Positions 25,283 through 34,199 of a DNA stretch of 64,000 nt are shown here, one piece after another. Position numbers and translations under genes: made by a program. Origin of the DNA: an uncultured Curtobacterium sp. (GTDB lineage Bacteria > Actinomycetota > Actinomycetes > Actinomycetales > Microbacteriaceae). Below the pieces are notes generated by a model. It searched no databases, had not been told where the DNA came from, and saw only the letters and a list, made by a program, of their open reading frames with translations. The stretch is from contig CAJYUW010000024.1 of NCBI GenBank assembly GCA_913778205.1, positions 62,001-126,000 of the forward strand, written 5' to 3'. Position 1 is the stretch's first letter, and each line of letters opens with the position of its first letter.

Positions 25283-26097
25283 CCAGCTCGACCGCGACCA
25301 CCGTCGTCGCCCCCGCCGTCCGTCCCGTCACCCGCTCCACCGTCAGGGGCCGCCTGCCGATCCGCTACGTCGCCCTGGAGACCGCCCGCCAGCTGCGCAA
25401 CGTCAAGGCCATGGTGTTCACCTTCGCGATCCCCGTGGTCATGCTCCTGGTCTTCGGCGCCGCCTACGGGTCGCAGCTCGACCAGTCCACCGGCCTGCGC
25501 TACCTGACCGTCACCACGCTGCAGATGGCGTCGTACGGCGCGATGATGGCCGCGCTCAGCCAGGCCTTCGCCATCGTCAACGAACGTTCGATCGGCTGGA
25601 ACCGCCAGCTCCGCGTCACGCCGCTGTCCGGGTGGGGCTTCATGGTGTCGAAGGTCATCGCCGCGATGGCGTTCGCGGCGCTCTCGATCGGCATCACCAT
25701 CGCGGTCTCGGTCATCGCCCTGCACGCGTCCCTCGCCCCCGGGCACTGGCTCGCCGCAGCGTTCGGCATCTGGTGCGGCGTCGTGCCGTTCGCGCTCATC
25801 GCGATCCTCATCGGGCAGTTCGCGAAGCCGTCCTTCGCGCAGCCGCTCTTCATGGTCGTCTTCATGGGGCTCGCGATCCTCGGCGGCCTCTGGGTCCCGC
25901 TGTCGGTGATGCCGAGCTGGATGGGCGGCGTCGCCCACCTGCTGCCGTCGTACTGGCTGAACCGCATCGGCCAGATGGGGGCCGGGGCGACCGGGACCGC
26001 GGGCATGGCCGAACCGGCGCTCGTGCTCACCGGCTGGGCGATCGCCCTGGCCGCCGTGATCGTCTGGCGCTACCGCCGCGACGCGGCGCGGCAGTGA
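25279..26097 (+). CDS. ABC-2 type permease (YvfS-like)
   Basis: 272 residues with six predicted membrane helices, beginning with a polar N-terminus and KAMVFTFAIPVVMLLVFGAA. The segment FMGLAILGGLWVPLSVMP is characteristic of ABC-2 exporters. It is translationally coupled to the ATPase gene by a 4-base overlap. Together they should form a homodimeric exporter; the substrate is unknown. Confidence 0.92.
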   Translation: MTSSTATTVVAPAVRPVTRSTVRGRLPIRYVALETARQLRNVKAMVFTFAIPVVMLLVFGAAYGSQLDQSTGLRYLTVTTLQMASYGAMMAALSQAFAIVNERSIGWNRQLRVTPLSGWGFMVSKVIAAMAFAALSIGITIAVSVIALHASLAPGHWLAAAFGIWCGVVPFALIAILIGQFAKPSFAQPLFMVVFMGLAILGGLWVPLSVMPSWMGGVAHLLPSYWLNRIGQMGAGATGTAGMAEPALVLTGWAIALAAVIVWRYRRDAARQ

Positions 26098-26135
26098 ACC
26101 GGGCCCGGCCGGCCGCTGGCCCTACGCTGACCGAC

Positions 26136-27362
26136 ATGACCGAGTCGCCCGCCCGCCCCGTCGCCGTGAGCGACGGGGCGGAGGCGCGCCGTGCCTCCCG
26201 GCCGTCGCCCCGTTCGTTCCCGTGGGCCGTCCCGCCGGGGGCGACCGAGGAGGTCATCCGGGTCGGCCGGCGCCGCTGGTACGGCGGCGCGGTCTTCGCG
26301 CTGCTCTGGCAGGTGCTCGAACTCGTCGCCGTGTGGAACGACGGCCGTTCCCTCGGGGCGCACGTCTGGTCCACCCTCGCGCTGGCCGTCCTCTACGCGG
26401 CGTACCTCTTCGCGCCGGAGCTGATGTGGCGCAGCGGCATGCGGACCCGGGTCCTGGTGCTCGCCGGGATCGCGACCCTCGCCGGCCTGCTGCTGCTCGT
26501 CGTCGGGCCGCTCGCGGTCTGGACGTGGCTCCTCGTCGCCGCCCTCACCGGCTTCGTCGCCGAGCGGTTCTGGATCGCCGGGGTGGGGATCCTGACCGTC
26601 ATCGCGGCACAGGTCGCGGTCGCCGGGTCGCTCGGGTGGGACGGCGCCGTGTCCAGCGGACTGCTGTTCGCGCCGGTGGTCACGGTCTCGGTCGGTGCGT
26701 CGATGCTGTTCTTCGGCCGACAGCGCGAGGCGGAGGACCGGCTCGACGTCGCGCAGGACGAACTCACCCGCCTCGCCGTCGTCGAGGAACGCACCCGGTT
26801 CTCGCGGGACCTGCACGACGTGCTCGGGCACTCGCTCACCGTCGTCGCGATGAAGTCCGAGCTCGCCGGTCGACTCGTCGACGTCGACCCCACCCGCGCC
26901 AGGGCCGAGATGCAGGACGTCGAGCGGCTCGCCCGCGAGGCACTGCACGGCCTGCGACGGGCGGTCAGCGGGTACCGCGAGGCCGACCTGGACGCCGAGC
27001 TCGTCTCCGCGCGGGCGGCGCTGGCGGCCGCGGAGGTCGAGGCGGACCTTCCCGCGGACGGCACCGCCGCGGGGCAGGACGTCCGCAGCCTGTTCGCGTG
27101 GGTGCTCCGGGAGGGCGTGACGAACGTCCTCCGGCACGCTGCGGCGACCCGGGTCCGGGTGACGCTGACGCGCACGGCGCTGACGGTCGAGGACGACGGG
27201 ACCGGGCCCGTCCCGGACGCCGGGACGCCACCGGCCGAGGGCGGGGGCAACGGACTGCGGGGGCTGCGCGAGCGCGCCGACGCGGTGGGCGCGACCGTCA
27301 CCACGGGGACGAGCGGCCTCGGCGGCTTCCTGCTGCGCGTCGAACGGAGGGGCCGTCGGTGA
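26136..27362 (+). CDS. Sensor histidine kinase, NarL/DesK class
   Basis: 408 residues. After a 35-residue N-terminal tail come five or six membrane helices (about residues 45-195), then the dimerisation domain with the phospho-accepting His in FSRDLHDVLGHSLTVVAMK (about residue 227) and an HATPase domain ending in GGGNGLRGLRERADAVGATV. ATG 26136 is 7 bases after TACGCT, so the gene may have its own leaderless promoter besides read-through from the ABC genes. Part of the N-terminal tail is encoded by sequence resembling the genome's hairpin repeat. The stop overlaps the response-regulator GTG. Confidence 0.92.
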   Translation: MTESPARPVAVSDGAEARRASRPSPRSFPWAVPPGATEEVIRVGRRRWYGGAVFALLWQVLELVAVWNDGRSLGAHVWSTLALAVLYAAYLFAPELMWRSGMRTRVLVLAGIATLAGLLLLVVGPLAVWTWLLVAALTGFVAERFWIAGVGILTVIAAQVAVAGSLGWDGAVSSGLLFAPVVTVSVGASMLFFGRQREAEDRLDVAQDELTRLAVVEERTRFSRDLHDVLGHSLTVVAMKSELAGRLVDVDPTRARAEMQDVERLAREALHGLRRAVSGYREADLDAELVSARAALAAAEVEADLPADGTAAGQDVRSLFAWVLREGVTNVLRHAAATRVRVTLTRTALTVEDDGTGPVPDAGTPPAEGGGNGLRGLRERADAVGATVTTGTSGLGGFLLRVERRGRR

Positions 27363-27985
27363 CCGACACGATCCGGGTACTGCTCGCCGACGACCAGGCG
27401 CTCGTCCGGGGCGCCCTCGCCTCGCTGCTCTCCCTGGAGCGGGACATCGAGGTCGTCGCCCAGGTCGCCCGGGGCGACGAGGTCGTCGACGCGGCGCGGG
27501 CGTCCGGCGCCACTGTCGCCCTCCTCGACGTCGAGATGCCCGGGGCCGACGGGCTCACCGCCGCCGCAGCACTCGCGCGCGAGCTGCCCGGCTGCCGGTC
27601 GCTCATCGTCACGACCTTCGGGCGCCCGGGCTACCTCCGTCGCGCCCTCGAGTCCGGCGCCGCCGGCTTCGTCGTCAAGGACACGCCCGCCGAGCAGCTC
27701 GCGGACGCCGTCCGACGCGTCGCCGGCGGGTTCCGCGTGGTCGACCCCGTGCTCGCAGCCGAGTCGCTCGCCGCCGGCCCCTCCCCGCTCACACGGCGCG
27801 AGACCGACGTGCTCATCGCGTTCCGGACGAACCCCACCGTCGCCGGGGTCGCCGGTGCGCTCCACTTGTCCGAGGGCACCGTCCGCAACCACCTGTCCGC
27901 CGCCATCGGCAAGACCACCGCCAGGAACGCCACGGAGGCGCTCCGCGTGGCGGCCGACAACGGGTGGCTCCTCGGCACGGCGTAG
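27359..27985 (+). CDS. NarL-type response regulator
   Basis: 208 residues. The receiver domain has the acidic pair in LLADDQALVRG, the phospho-Asp in VALLDVEMPGADGL (about residue 56) and Lys in AAGFVVKDTPAEQL. The C-terminal LuxR-type helix-turn-helix reads LTRRETDVLIAF with LHLSEGTVRNHLSAAIGK. GTGA overlap with the kinase stop indicates a coupled pair. The likely target is the palindrome upstream of the ABC genes. Confidence 0.95.
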   Translation: MTDTIRVLLADDQALVRGALASLLSLERDIEVVAQVARGDEVVDAARASGATVALLDVEMPGADGLTAAAALARELPGCRSLIVTTFGRPGYLRRALESGAAGFVVKDTPAEQLADAVRRVAGGFRVVDPVLAAESLAAGPSPLTRRETDVLIAFRTNPTVAGVAGALHLSEGTVRNHLSAAIGKTTARNATEALRVAADNGWLLGTA

Positions 27986-27994
27986 CCTGGTCGG

Positions 27995-28339
27995 GTGCTC
28001 CACCGTCCCGCCCCTCGTGCCCTCCGCCGTGGTGCCACGGCGCTCCTCCTCGGGGTCGTCGCGTCCGTGACGATGGCCGGCTGCGGCGCGCACGACTCGA
28101 CCGGGCAGATCGCCGTCACCGTGTCCGGGAACGCCGCGCAGCGTCCGTACGAGGTGGAGGTCTTCGCGGCGACGGGCAAGCTCTCCGAGCACCAGCGGGT
28201 GTTCCCCGGTGGGACGGCCGCGTTCGCGGGGGTCCCGCTCGGTGACGTGACCGTGCGGGCTGCGGACCTCTGCCCGGAGCACGCGACGGTCGCGGACGGA
28301 ACGGTGGCGACGGTCACGCTGACGACGACCGGGTGCTGA
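27995..28339 (+). CDS. Small putative lipoprotein
   Basis: 114 residues. An Arg-rich start, a hydrophobic stretch and the lipobox VTMAGC (Cys near residue 30) predict a lipoprotein anchored outside the membrane. The mature part (about 85 residues) looks like a small beta domain with two further Cys (LCPEH and the terminal GC). The function is not recognised. GTG 27995 lies 6 bases after TAGCCT, which overlaps the response-regulator stop, so it has its own likely leaderless promoter. Confidence 0.75.
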   Translation: MLHRPAPRALRRGATALLLGVVASVTMAGCGAHDSTGQIAVTVSGNAAQRPYEVEVFAATGKLSEHQRVFPGGTAAFAGVPLGDVTVRAADLCPEHATVADGTVATVTLTTTGC

Positions 28340-28369
28340 CGCGGCCCGGGACGCCGACGGGGTCCGTGA

Positions 28370-28460
28370 GGCCCCGGGGCCGCGCGGGGCGGCCGCGCGG
28401 GGCGGCCGCGCGGGGTCCGAGTCGCCAGGTCAGTGTCGCCCCGGCTGCGCGGGGCGGCCA
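28370..28460. repeat. Short GC-rich tandem repeat, 13-base unit
   Basis: Three or more copies of gcggccgcgcggg in the convergent spacer between the lipoprotein and AraC genes. No terminator-like stem stands out apart from these self-complementary words. Confidence 0.5.
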
Positions 28461-28467
28461 TGCGGGC

Positions 28468-29283
28468 TCAGCGCCGCAGTCCGGACGTCCTGGCGATCGT
28501 CTCGTGCGGGCTCTCCCCGAACCGGGCGCGGTAGTGCGCGGCGAAGCGGCCGAGGTGGGCGAACTGCCAGCGGTGCGCGACGTCCCGGACCGTGACGATG
28601 CGCCGGCCCCGGGACGTCAACTCGAGGTGCGCACGGTCGAGCCGGGCCTCGCGGAGGTAGCGCATCGGCGTCACCGCGAGCCGTCGCCGGAAGACGTCCT
28701 GGAGACCCCGCTCGCTCAGCCCGCAGGCGTCGGCGATGTCCGCGACCGTGATCGGGTCGGCGGCGTGCTCGTGCACGAACGCGATCGCCCGGCGCATCCG
28801 CTGCTCGACGTCCGACCGGGCACGGGTGAAGGTCGAGAGGACGACCGTCGCCACCCGCTGCTCGAGTGCTCGCCGCTCGGCGTCCGGGAGGTCGGGATCG
28901 AGCACGCGGTCGACGACGTCCCGCAGCAGCGCGCGGAGGGGTTCGGTGCGGTTGTCGGTCGGATCCGGCTGCACGAAGCGCGACGGCTCGTCCGCCTCGC
29001 CGAGCAACGACGGTGCGATGAACAGCAGGGTCATCCGTGTCGCGTCGGTCTCGAACGCGTAGGCCACGGGTGCCGCGAGCACGACCGGCAGCCCCGGGCG
29101 GACCTCGCAGCGTCGTCCGTCGTCGGCGGTGAGCACCGCGTGGCCGTCGGCGAGCCAGAACACCACGTGGTCGGGACGGGGTCCGATCGTCCCGCTCTGC
29201 GGACCGTTCGTCCGGATGCGCTGCACGGAGAGCTGGTCGCCGCCGCCGGTCTGGTACTCGAACGTCACGTCGTCCGTCGGCAT
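28468..29283 (-). CDS. AraC family transcriptional regulator
   Basis: 271 residues. A cupin-like N-terminal sensing domain (AraC-binding-like, residues about 20-150) precedes the C-terminal double helix-turn-helix, with ITVADIADACGLSERGLQDVF and the second motif ending in RFAAHYRARFGESPHE. ATG 29283 lies 6 bases after TAGCGT on the coding strand. The ligand and target are unknown; no operon partner is adjacent on the same strand. Confidence 0.9.
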   Translation of the reverse strand: MPTDDVTFEYQTGGGDQLSVQRIRTNGPQSGTIGPRPDHVVFWLADGHAVLTADDGRRCEVRPGLPVVLAAPVAYAFETDATRMTLLFIAPSLLGEADEPSRFVQPDPTDNRTEPLRALLRDVVDRVLDPDLPDAERRALEQRVATVVLSTFTRARSDVEQRMRRAIAFVHEHAADPITVADIADACGLSERGLQDVFRRRLAVTPMRYLREARLDRAHLELTSRGRRIVTVRDVAHRWQFAHLGRFAAHYRARFGESPHETIARTSGLRR

Positions 29284-29324
29284 GCCTCGACGCTACCGGT
29301 CGACTGACCCGGGCGCGACAGACG

Positions 29325-29954
29325 CTACCCCTTGCCGGGCTCCGGCACGCGGTCCCACGCTTCGCTGTGGCGGGAGAGCACGGTCCACCGCGACACCGGC
29401 CACGTCGTGATGAAGGCGCGCCCGACGACGTCGTCCACGGGGACGGAACCGTGCGCCCGACTGTCCGCCGATTCGTAGCGGTTGTCGCCCATCACCCAGA
29501 TGTGGTTCTTCGGCACCGTCACGTCGAAGTCGTTCGCGGCCACCCGGTCCGAGCCCGCCGCCAGGACGACGTACGACTCGTCGACCTCCTGGCCGTTGAC
29601 CGAGAGCCTGCCGTCCGAACCGCAGCACGAGACGCGGTCCCCCGGCAGCCCGATCACCCGCTTGATGAGGTCGTCCCCCTGCCCGGTGCCGAGCCACCCG
29701 CCCGGGTCCGTGAAGACCACGACGTCGCCGCGCTGCAACGGCACGGCACCGGGCACGAGTTCGTTCACGAGGACCCGGTCACCGATCAGGAGGGTGTTCT
29801 CCATCGACCCGGACGGGATGTAGAACGAGCGGACGAGGAACGTCTTCACCAGGAACGACGCGATCAGCGCCACCACGACGATGATCGCGAGGTCGCGGAG
29901 GAACCGCCACCCGCCCCGCTGCTTCGGTCCGCTCTCGGACGTCGTCTTGCTCAA
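29325..29954 (-). CDS. lepB: Signal peptidase I
   Basis: 209 residues. One N-terminal membrane anchor (FLRDLAIIVVVALIASFLV) is followed by the catalytic Ser motif FYIPSGSMENTLL and the Lys of DDLIKRVIGLPGDRV; GDNRYESADSRAHG is the conserved box E region. The protein cleaves signal peptides outside the membrane. The chosen start is TTG at 29954, whose bases overlap the stop of the upstream membrane-protein gene (TTGA); no ATG or GTG fits before the conserved region. Coupled translation with the upstream gene is likely. Confidence 0.93.
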   Translation of the reverse strand: MSKTTSESGPKQRGGWRFLRDLAIIVVVALIASFLVKTFLVRSFYIPSGSMENTLLIGDRVLVNELVPGAVPLQRGDVVVFTDPGGWLGTGQGDDLIKRVIGLPGDRVSCCGSDGRLSVNGQEVDESYVVLAAGSDRVAANDFDVTVPKNHIWVMGDNRYESADSRAHGSVPVDDVVGRAFITTWPVSRWTVLSRHSEAWDRVPEPGKG

Positions 29955-30475
29955 TGCGTCAGCACCACCTTCACCAGTCCGATCACGAACGCGACCGCGG
30001 CGAGCACGATGCCGCCCCAGAGCCCCAGGAACGTCGGACGCGTCCCCGAGAACCGCTGCATGAAGACGCCGACGAGCCCGACGCGGACGACCAGGATCAC
30101 GACCGCGGCGAGCTGCGCCCCCTCCGCCGGCAGCCAGCCGATCCACGCCGCGGCGTAGAGCACCGCCGGGATCATGCCGGAGGTGGCGATCGGGTTGGCG
30201 TTCCGCGCGATGACCGCCGCGGTCTCCCGGCGCGCATCGTCGTCCGCGTCCCGGTCGGCGCCGATGCCGTGGGCGACCAGGTGTGCCAGGACGTGCGCGA
30301 GGTAGGTGAGCACGGCGGTGGCGAGGACCGTCAGCACCGCTGCACCGTGCTCGATCTCGGCCGGCCCCACGGCGATGGCGGCGCTCAGGACGGTGATGTT
30401 GCCGTAGATGTACGACGACATGCGGTCGCGCACGTGGTCGAGGGGCAGGTCCCTCGGGCTCCGGCGTCGTGGCAT
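29951..30475 (-). CDS. Hypothetical membrane protein
   Basis: 174 residues with about four membrane helices and an N-terminal basic tail. The second helix is followed by AHVLAHLVAHGIGADRDADDD, a His-rich segment. I do not recognise a family. ATG 30475 was chosen because upstream codons enter the palindrome of the divergent VOC gene. It overlaps signal peptidase I by four bases and may share its expression. Confidence 0.75.
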   Translation of the reverse strand: MPRRRSPRDLPLDHVRDRMSSYIYGNITVLSAAIAVGPAEIEHGAAVLTVLATAVLTYLAHVLAHLVAHGIGADRDADDDARRETAAVIARNANPIATSGMIPAVLYAAAWIGWLPAEGAQLAAVVILVVRVGLVGVFMQRFSGTRPTFLGLWGGIVLAAVAFVIGLVKVVLTH

Positions 30476-30536
30476 CCGTCCATCATGGCCCCCGGAGGCC
30501 GCACGCCGCCGACAAGACACCGGGTGCGATGGCACA

Positions 30537-30570
30537 CTCCCATTTGGTTGACGCGTCAACCAAATGGGAG
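30537..30570. promoter_or_regulatory. Perfect 34-base palindrome, probable operator
   Basis: The half-site ctcccatttggttgacg is followed directly by its exact complement, giving 17-base arms with no spacer. It overlaps a possible TTGACG -35 element and ends 12 bases before the VOC dioxygenase start. Its AT content is higher than the surroundings. Such a site suits a dimeric MarR- or TetR-type repressor, but no such gene is adjacent. Confidence 0.75.
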
Positions 30571-30582
30571 GACACTGGGCGC

Positions 30583-31452
30583 ATGCAGACCCAGGACCTC
30601 CTCGCCGCCGACACCGGGATGGGTGCCGTGACCCTCCGGGTCGCCGACCTCGACCGGACTGCGGCGTTCTACACGGACGGTGTCCGGCTCAGCGTCCTGG
30701 CGTCGACGCCGGGGCGAGTCGTGCTCGGCCGCGGTGCCGTCCCGATCGTCGTGCTCGAGCACGCGCCGGAACTGCGGCACGCGGGCGCGCACGAGGCCGG
30801 CCTCTTCCACACCGCGGTCCTGTTCGACACCCGCGCAGACCTCGCCGCCGCGCTCTACTCCGTCGCGACGCGGTACCCGCAGTCGTTCACCGGCAGCGCA
30901 GACCACCTGGTGAGCAACGCCTTCTACTGCACCGATCCCGAGGGCAACGGCGTCGAGCTCTACTGGGACCGCGACCGCAGCGAGTGGTCCTGGACGCACG
31001 GCACCGTCGAGATGGCCACGATCTTCCTCGACCCGAACGCGTTCCTCCGCGAGCACCTGACGGAGGCGGCGCTCGACGACGCCGCCGGGCGCCCCGGACG
31101 CGTCGGCCACGTGCACCTGTCGGTCGGGGACCTCCCCAGCGCGAAGGCGTTCTACGTCGACCAGCTCGGCTTCGCGACCACCGCAGGGTGGGGCGAGGCG
31201 CTGTTCGTCTCGGCGGGCGGCTACCACCACCACATGGCGATGAACACCTGGAACTCCCGCGGTGCCGGACGTCGGCAGCTCGCCCTCGGCCTCGGCCTCG
31301 TCCGGATCGAGGTGCCGGGCGCAGACGACCTCGGCGCGATCACCGAGCGGATGCGCGACCACGGGCTGCAGCTCGCGGACGACGGTCGGACCGTCGCGTT
31401 CGAGGATCCGTGGGCGAACCGCATCGAGGTCACGGCGCCGGGTCGCGGCTGA
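30583..31452 (+). CDS. Two-domain VOC family protein, catechol-2,3-dioxygenase-like
   Basis: 289 residues made of two vicinal-oxygen-chelate modules (about 10-130 and 165-285). Metal-ligand candidates are His in VGHVHLSVGD, His in the run YHHHMAMNTW and Glu in NRIEVTAPG, as in extradiol dioxygenases and CatE-like proteins of Bacillus. The likely reaction is ring cleavage of a catechol or quinone-type substrate with iron; which one is unknown. ATG 30583 follows GGGAGGAC. The palindrome upstream suggests induction by an aromatic or electrophilic compound. Confidence 0.87.
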   Translation: MQTQDLLAADTGMGAVTLRVADLDRTAAFYTDGVRLSVLASTPGRVVLGRGAVPIVVLEHAPELRHAGAHEAGLFHTAVLFDTRADLAAALYSVATRYPQSFTGSADHLVSNAFYCTDPEGNGVELYWDRDRSEWSWTHGTVEMATIFLDPNAFLREHLTEAALDDAAGRPGRVGHVHLSVGDLPSAKAFYVDQLGFATTAGWGEALFVSAGGYHHHMAMNTWNSRGAGRRQLALGLGLVRIEVPGADDLGAITERMRDHGLQLADDGRTVAFEDPWANRIEVTAPGRG

Positions 31453-31462
31453 CCCCGCCACC

Positions 31463-32566
31463 TCAGCGAGTCCGGAAGTAGCGGTGCAGCGCCCGTTCAC
31501 GAACGGTCCCGGCCGCCGCCGCGCCACCCGCCAGCGTGGCGACGAACCCGACGACTGCGACCCCGCACGCCCCGACGACCATCGGGAACGCGTCGGGAGG
31601 CGCCAGGCCCCGCGTCATCACCACGCTGACGGACACCGGGACCAGGACCGCCACCCCGCCCCACATCGCGTGTTGCACCAGCACCCCGAGCACCTGCGCG
31701 CTGCGCGGCACCCCGACGTGCAAGTCCGCGGCCGACGCCAGACGCCGACGCAGCACCGCGGCTCCCCCGACCGCGAAGCCGATGACCGCCGCGGCACCGA
31801 GCGGGACACCGACCGGCGGAGCCCCGGACGGTGTGAACACCGCTCCCGGACGGGCGTTGAGCTGGCCGACGGTCGGTCGGTCTTCGTCCTCGGCGCCGGT
31901 CGGAGCGAGCACCGTGCGGCGCAGCACCTGGACGGTGTCGTCGCGCTGCGGCCACACGGTCACCCAGCAGGCGTCGTAGGGGTGTCCGTCGTCGATCGCC
32001 GGTGCCAGCAACGCGTGGTCGAGGTCCGGGTCCCGGCCGTCGTCCGGGTAGGCGAACGCACCCGACACGGGCGCGGTCGTGTCGTCGGCCAGGACGAGGT
32101 CTGACCCCGGGCTCGTCCCGAGGACGTCCCGGACGGAGGGGGAGAGCAGGACGCCCGTCCTCCCGACGCTCGCACCGACTCCGAGGACACGGAGCATCCC
32201 GGGCGTCACCTCGTAGGTCGGGATCGCCGAACCGGGCAGTGACGCCACCACCGTCCCGTGCTCGAGCCGTCGGAGGGCGCCGGCGGCCACGACGCCCTCC
32301 GACGATCCGAGTGCGTCGCACGCACGGCCGTCGATGCGATCCTCGGCTCGCTGCACCATGGTCGCGGCACCGCTCGCGACGTACGCCGCAGCCGACCGGA
32401 CGTCCCCGACGAGCGCTGCGGTCCTGAGTCCCACGACGGCCGTCAGGAGCACGCCGCACACCACCGCCCACGTGCCGGCCCACGACGCTCCGGACGCGAC
32501 GTCACGCCAGGCCTCCCGGCAGACCTCCCGGACACGCATCCGTCCTGCGCCGAGCCGGGAGCTCAC
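31463..32566 (-). CDS. ABC transporter permease, FtsX/MacB-like
   Basis: 367 residues: one N-terminal membrane helix (about 28-50), a large extracytoplasmic domain (about 50-250) and three C-terminal helices, the layout of MacB/FtsX-type permeases. These do not move substrate through a channel but transmit ATP hydrolysis across the membrane. GTG 32566 overlaps the ATPase stop (GTGA). It is the last gene of the five-gene unit beginning with a secreted peptide and would work with the ATPase and the peptidoglycan-binding adaptor. Sequence match to the family is weak, so the call rests largely on topology and context. Confidence 0.72.
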   Translation of the reverse strand: MSSRLGAGRMRVREVCREAWRDVASGASWAGTWAVVCGVLLTAVVGLRTAALVGDVRSAAAYVASGAATMVQRAEDRIDGRACDALGSSEGVVAAGALRRLEHGTVVASLPGSAIPTYEVTPGMLRVLGVGASVGRTGVLLSPSVRDVLGTSPGSDLVLADDTTAPVSGAFAYPDDGRDPDLDHALLAPAIDDGHPYDACWVTVWPQRDDTVQVLRRTVLAPTGAEDEDRPTVGQLNARPGAVFTPSGAPPVGVPLGAAAVIGFAVGGAAVLRRRLASAADLHVGVPRSAQVLGVLVQHAMWGGVAVLVPVSVSVVMTRGLAPPDAFPMVVGACGVAVVGFVATLAGGAAAAGTVRERALHRYFRTR

Positions 32567-33159
32567 CGATGGCTCCCGAGGTCGAGCACGTCGTCGCAGG
32601 CGGCCCTCGTGTCGTCGTCGTGCGTCGCGACGACCACGGCGGCCCCGGCACCGGCGAGCGCACCGATCGCCTCGTTCACCTCGGCAGCGGTCGCCCGGTC
32701 GAGCTGCGCGGTCGGCTCGTCCACGAGCATGAGACCCGGAGCGCTCGCGATCCCGCGCGAGAGCATGAGCCGCTGCGCCTCACCACCCGAGAGCTCCGCG
32801 AACCGCGCATCGACCCGATGGCCCAGCCCGAAGCGTTCGAGCACGTCGCAGGCGTGCACGTCCGCTGTCCGCCGATCGCAGCCACGGGCGACGAACGACA
32901 GCGCCACGTGGTCCAGCACACGACGCCGAGCGACGCCGTGCGGGTTCTGGAACACCCACAGCGGACGACACCCCGGTGGGCGGTGCACGGTGCCGTCGGT
33001 CGGTCGGAGCATCCCCGCGATGATGGCCAGCAGCGTCGACTTGCCCGAGCCGCTGGGCCCGACCAGCGCGGTGACCGTGCCCTCGGCGAAGGTCCGGTCC
33101 ACGCCACCGAACAGTCGGACCCCGTTCGACCAGACGTGTCCGACGTCCTCGAGCCTCAC
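32563..33159 (-). CDS. ABC transporter ATP-binding protein
   Basis: 198 residues, a compact ATPase of the LolD/MacB class. Walker A GPSGSGKSTLLAII near residue 33, signature LSGGEAQRLMLSRGI near 120, Walker B LMLVDEPTAQLD near 142, then VVVATHDDDTR. GTG 33159 overlaps the adaptor stop (GTGA), and its own stop overlaps the permease start, so all three are translationally coupled. It should power export or immunity for the peptides encoded upstream. Confidence 0.93.
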   Translation of the reverse strand: MRLEDVGHVWSNGVRLFGGVDRTFAEGTVTALVGPSGSGKSTLLAIIAGMLRPTDGTVHRPPGCRPLWVFQNPHGVARRRVLDHVALSFVARGCDRRTADVHACDVLERFGLGHRVDARFAELSGGEAQRLMLSRGIASAPGLMLVDEPTAQLDRATAAEVNEAIGALAGAGAAVVVATHDDDTRAACDDVLDLGSHR

Positions 33160-34199
33160 CGGCACGGACGTCTCCGGTCCGGCAGCGCTCGTACCCGGTC
33201 GAGCGACGCACCGTTCCGCACACGGACGAAGGACTGCCCGAGCTCGGACCCGAGCACCTCGACGTGGACCGGCGCGCCGCGGGTCGGCTGCACGCACGCG
33301 GTCGCCCCACGCAGGTCGTACAACGCCGTGGGTGGCAGGACCTGCACGGTCCGCGGCTGCCGCAACGACCACGTCGCGGAGATCACCGGCACACCGTCCG
33401 ACGAGGCCACGGTGGCTGCGTACTCCGGGAGGGCGGCGATCGCGGCGAGGGAGGCGGCCGACCTGACCACACCGCCATCGTCGACCTCGACCGTGGTCCC
33501 GCCGATGCGGAGGTCGCGCGGTCCGGGCACGGGGTCGATCGGCAACGAATCCAGCCGCGCGCCGCGCAGTTCGGCCGGGAGCTCCGCGAGCACGCCGTCC
33601 GCGCCGACCGCCGCGCCGACGATCGCCGTGCAGGACCGGACTGTCTGCTCAGCCGCGGGCACCCAGCTGAACGGCGCCCGGGGCAGGGCGTCCTCCCGTT
33701 CCCCGGGTCGCACCCCACGCTCGGCGAGGAAGCGGAACGCCGACCGGAGCGTGCCCCGCCCCAGGATGCCGTCCTCACTGAGTCCGGCTCCACCGACGTT
33801 GAGCGCACGCTGCAGCCCGCGCACGTCGTCGCCGCGGTCGTCCAGCTCCAGGTCCCGCCACAACGGGACGTCGGTGGCCAGCGCGATCACCGGCTCTCCG
33901 TCGACGGTCGCCAGGACGTCGCCGCTGCGCAGCACGGCCCCCGTGGAGCACGTGGACGACGTGACCGTGCCCGTCCGCGAGGTCACCACCGCTCGCGGTG
34001 CCCCGGCGTCGAGTGCGACCTGGACCTGCCGCTCGTCGGCGTCCTCGCGTTCGGTGACGAGGACGGTCGCGGCAGGCGTGGCGGTCCGCAGCGACGACGG
34101 CGGCTCCGCGGGGAACGCCAGGACGACGGCCGCGGCGGTCCCCGCGGCGACGACCATCGCGACGAGTCCGACGACCGTGGCGGAGGGCAGTCGCGTCAC
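33156..34199 (-). CDS. Membrane-anchored adaptor with peptidoglycan-binding domain
   Basis: 347 residues. One N-terminal membrane segment (ATVVGLVAMVVAAGTAAAVV) leads to an extracytoplasmic chain with a PG_binding_1-like domain (about residues 110-165: LDDRGDDVRGLQRALN and DGILGRGTLRSAFRFL) embedded in beta-rich, HlyD/MacA-like sequence. In monoderm bacteria such proteins pair with MacB-like ABC transporters and may link them to the wall. GTG 34199 overlaps the lipoprotein stop (GTGA). The first bases of this gene are also present in the duplicated segment upstream as a remnant. Confidence 0.82.
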   Translation of the reverse strand: MTRLPSATVVGLVAMVVAAGTAAAVVLAFPAEPPSSLRTATPAATVLVTEREDADERQVQVALDAGAPRAVVTSRTGTVTSSTCSTGAVLRSGDVLATVDGEPVIALATDVPLWRDLELDDRGDDVRGLQRALNVGGAGLSEDGILGRGTLRSAFRFLAERGVRPGEREDALPRAPFSWVPAAEQTVRSCTAIVGAAVGADGVLAELPAELRGARLDSLPIDPVPGPRDLRIGGTTVEVDDGGVVRSAASLAAIAALPEYAATVASSDGVPVISATWSLRQPRTVQVLPPTALYDLRGATACVQPTRGAPVHVEVLGSELGQSFVRVRNGASLDRVRALPDRRRPCR

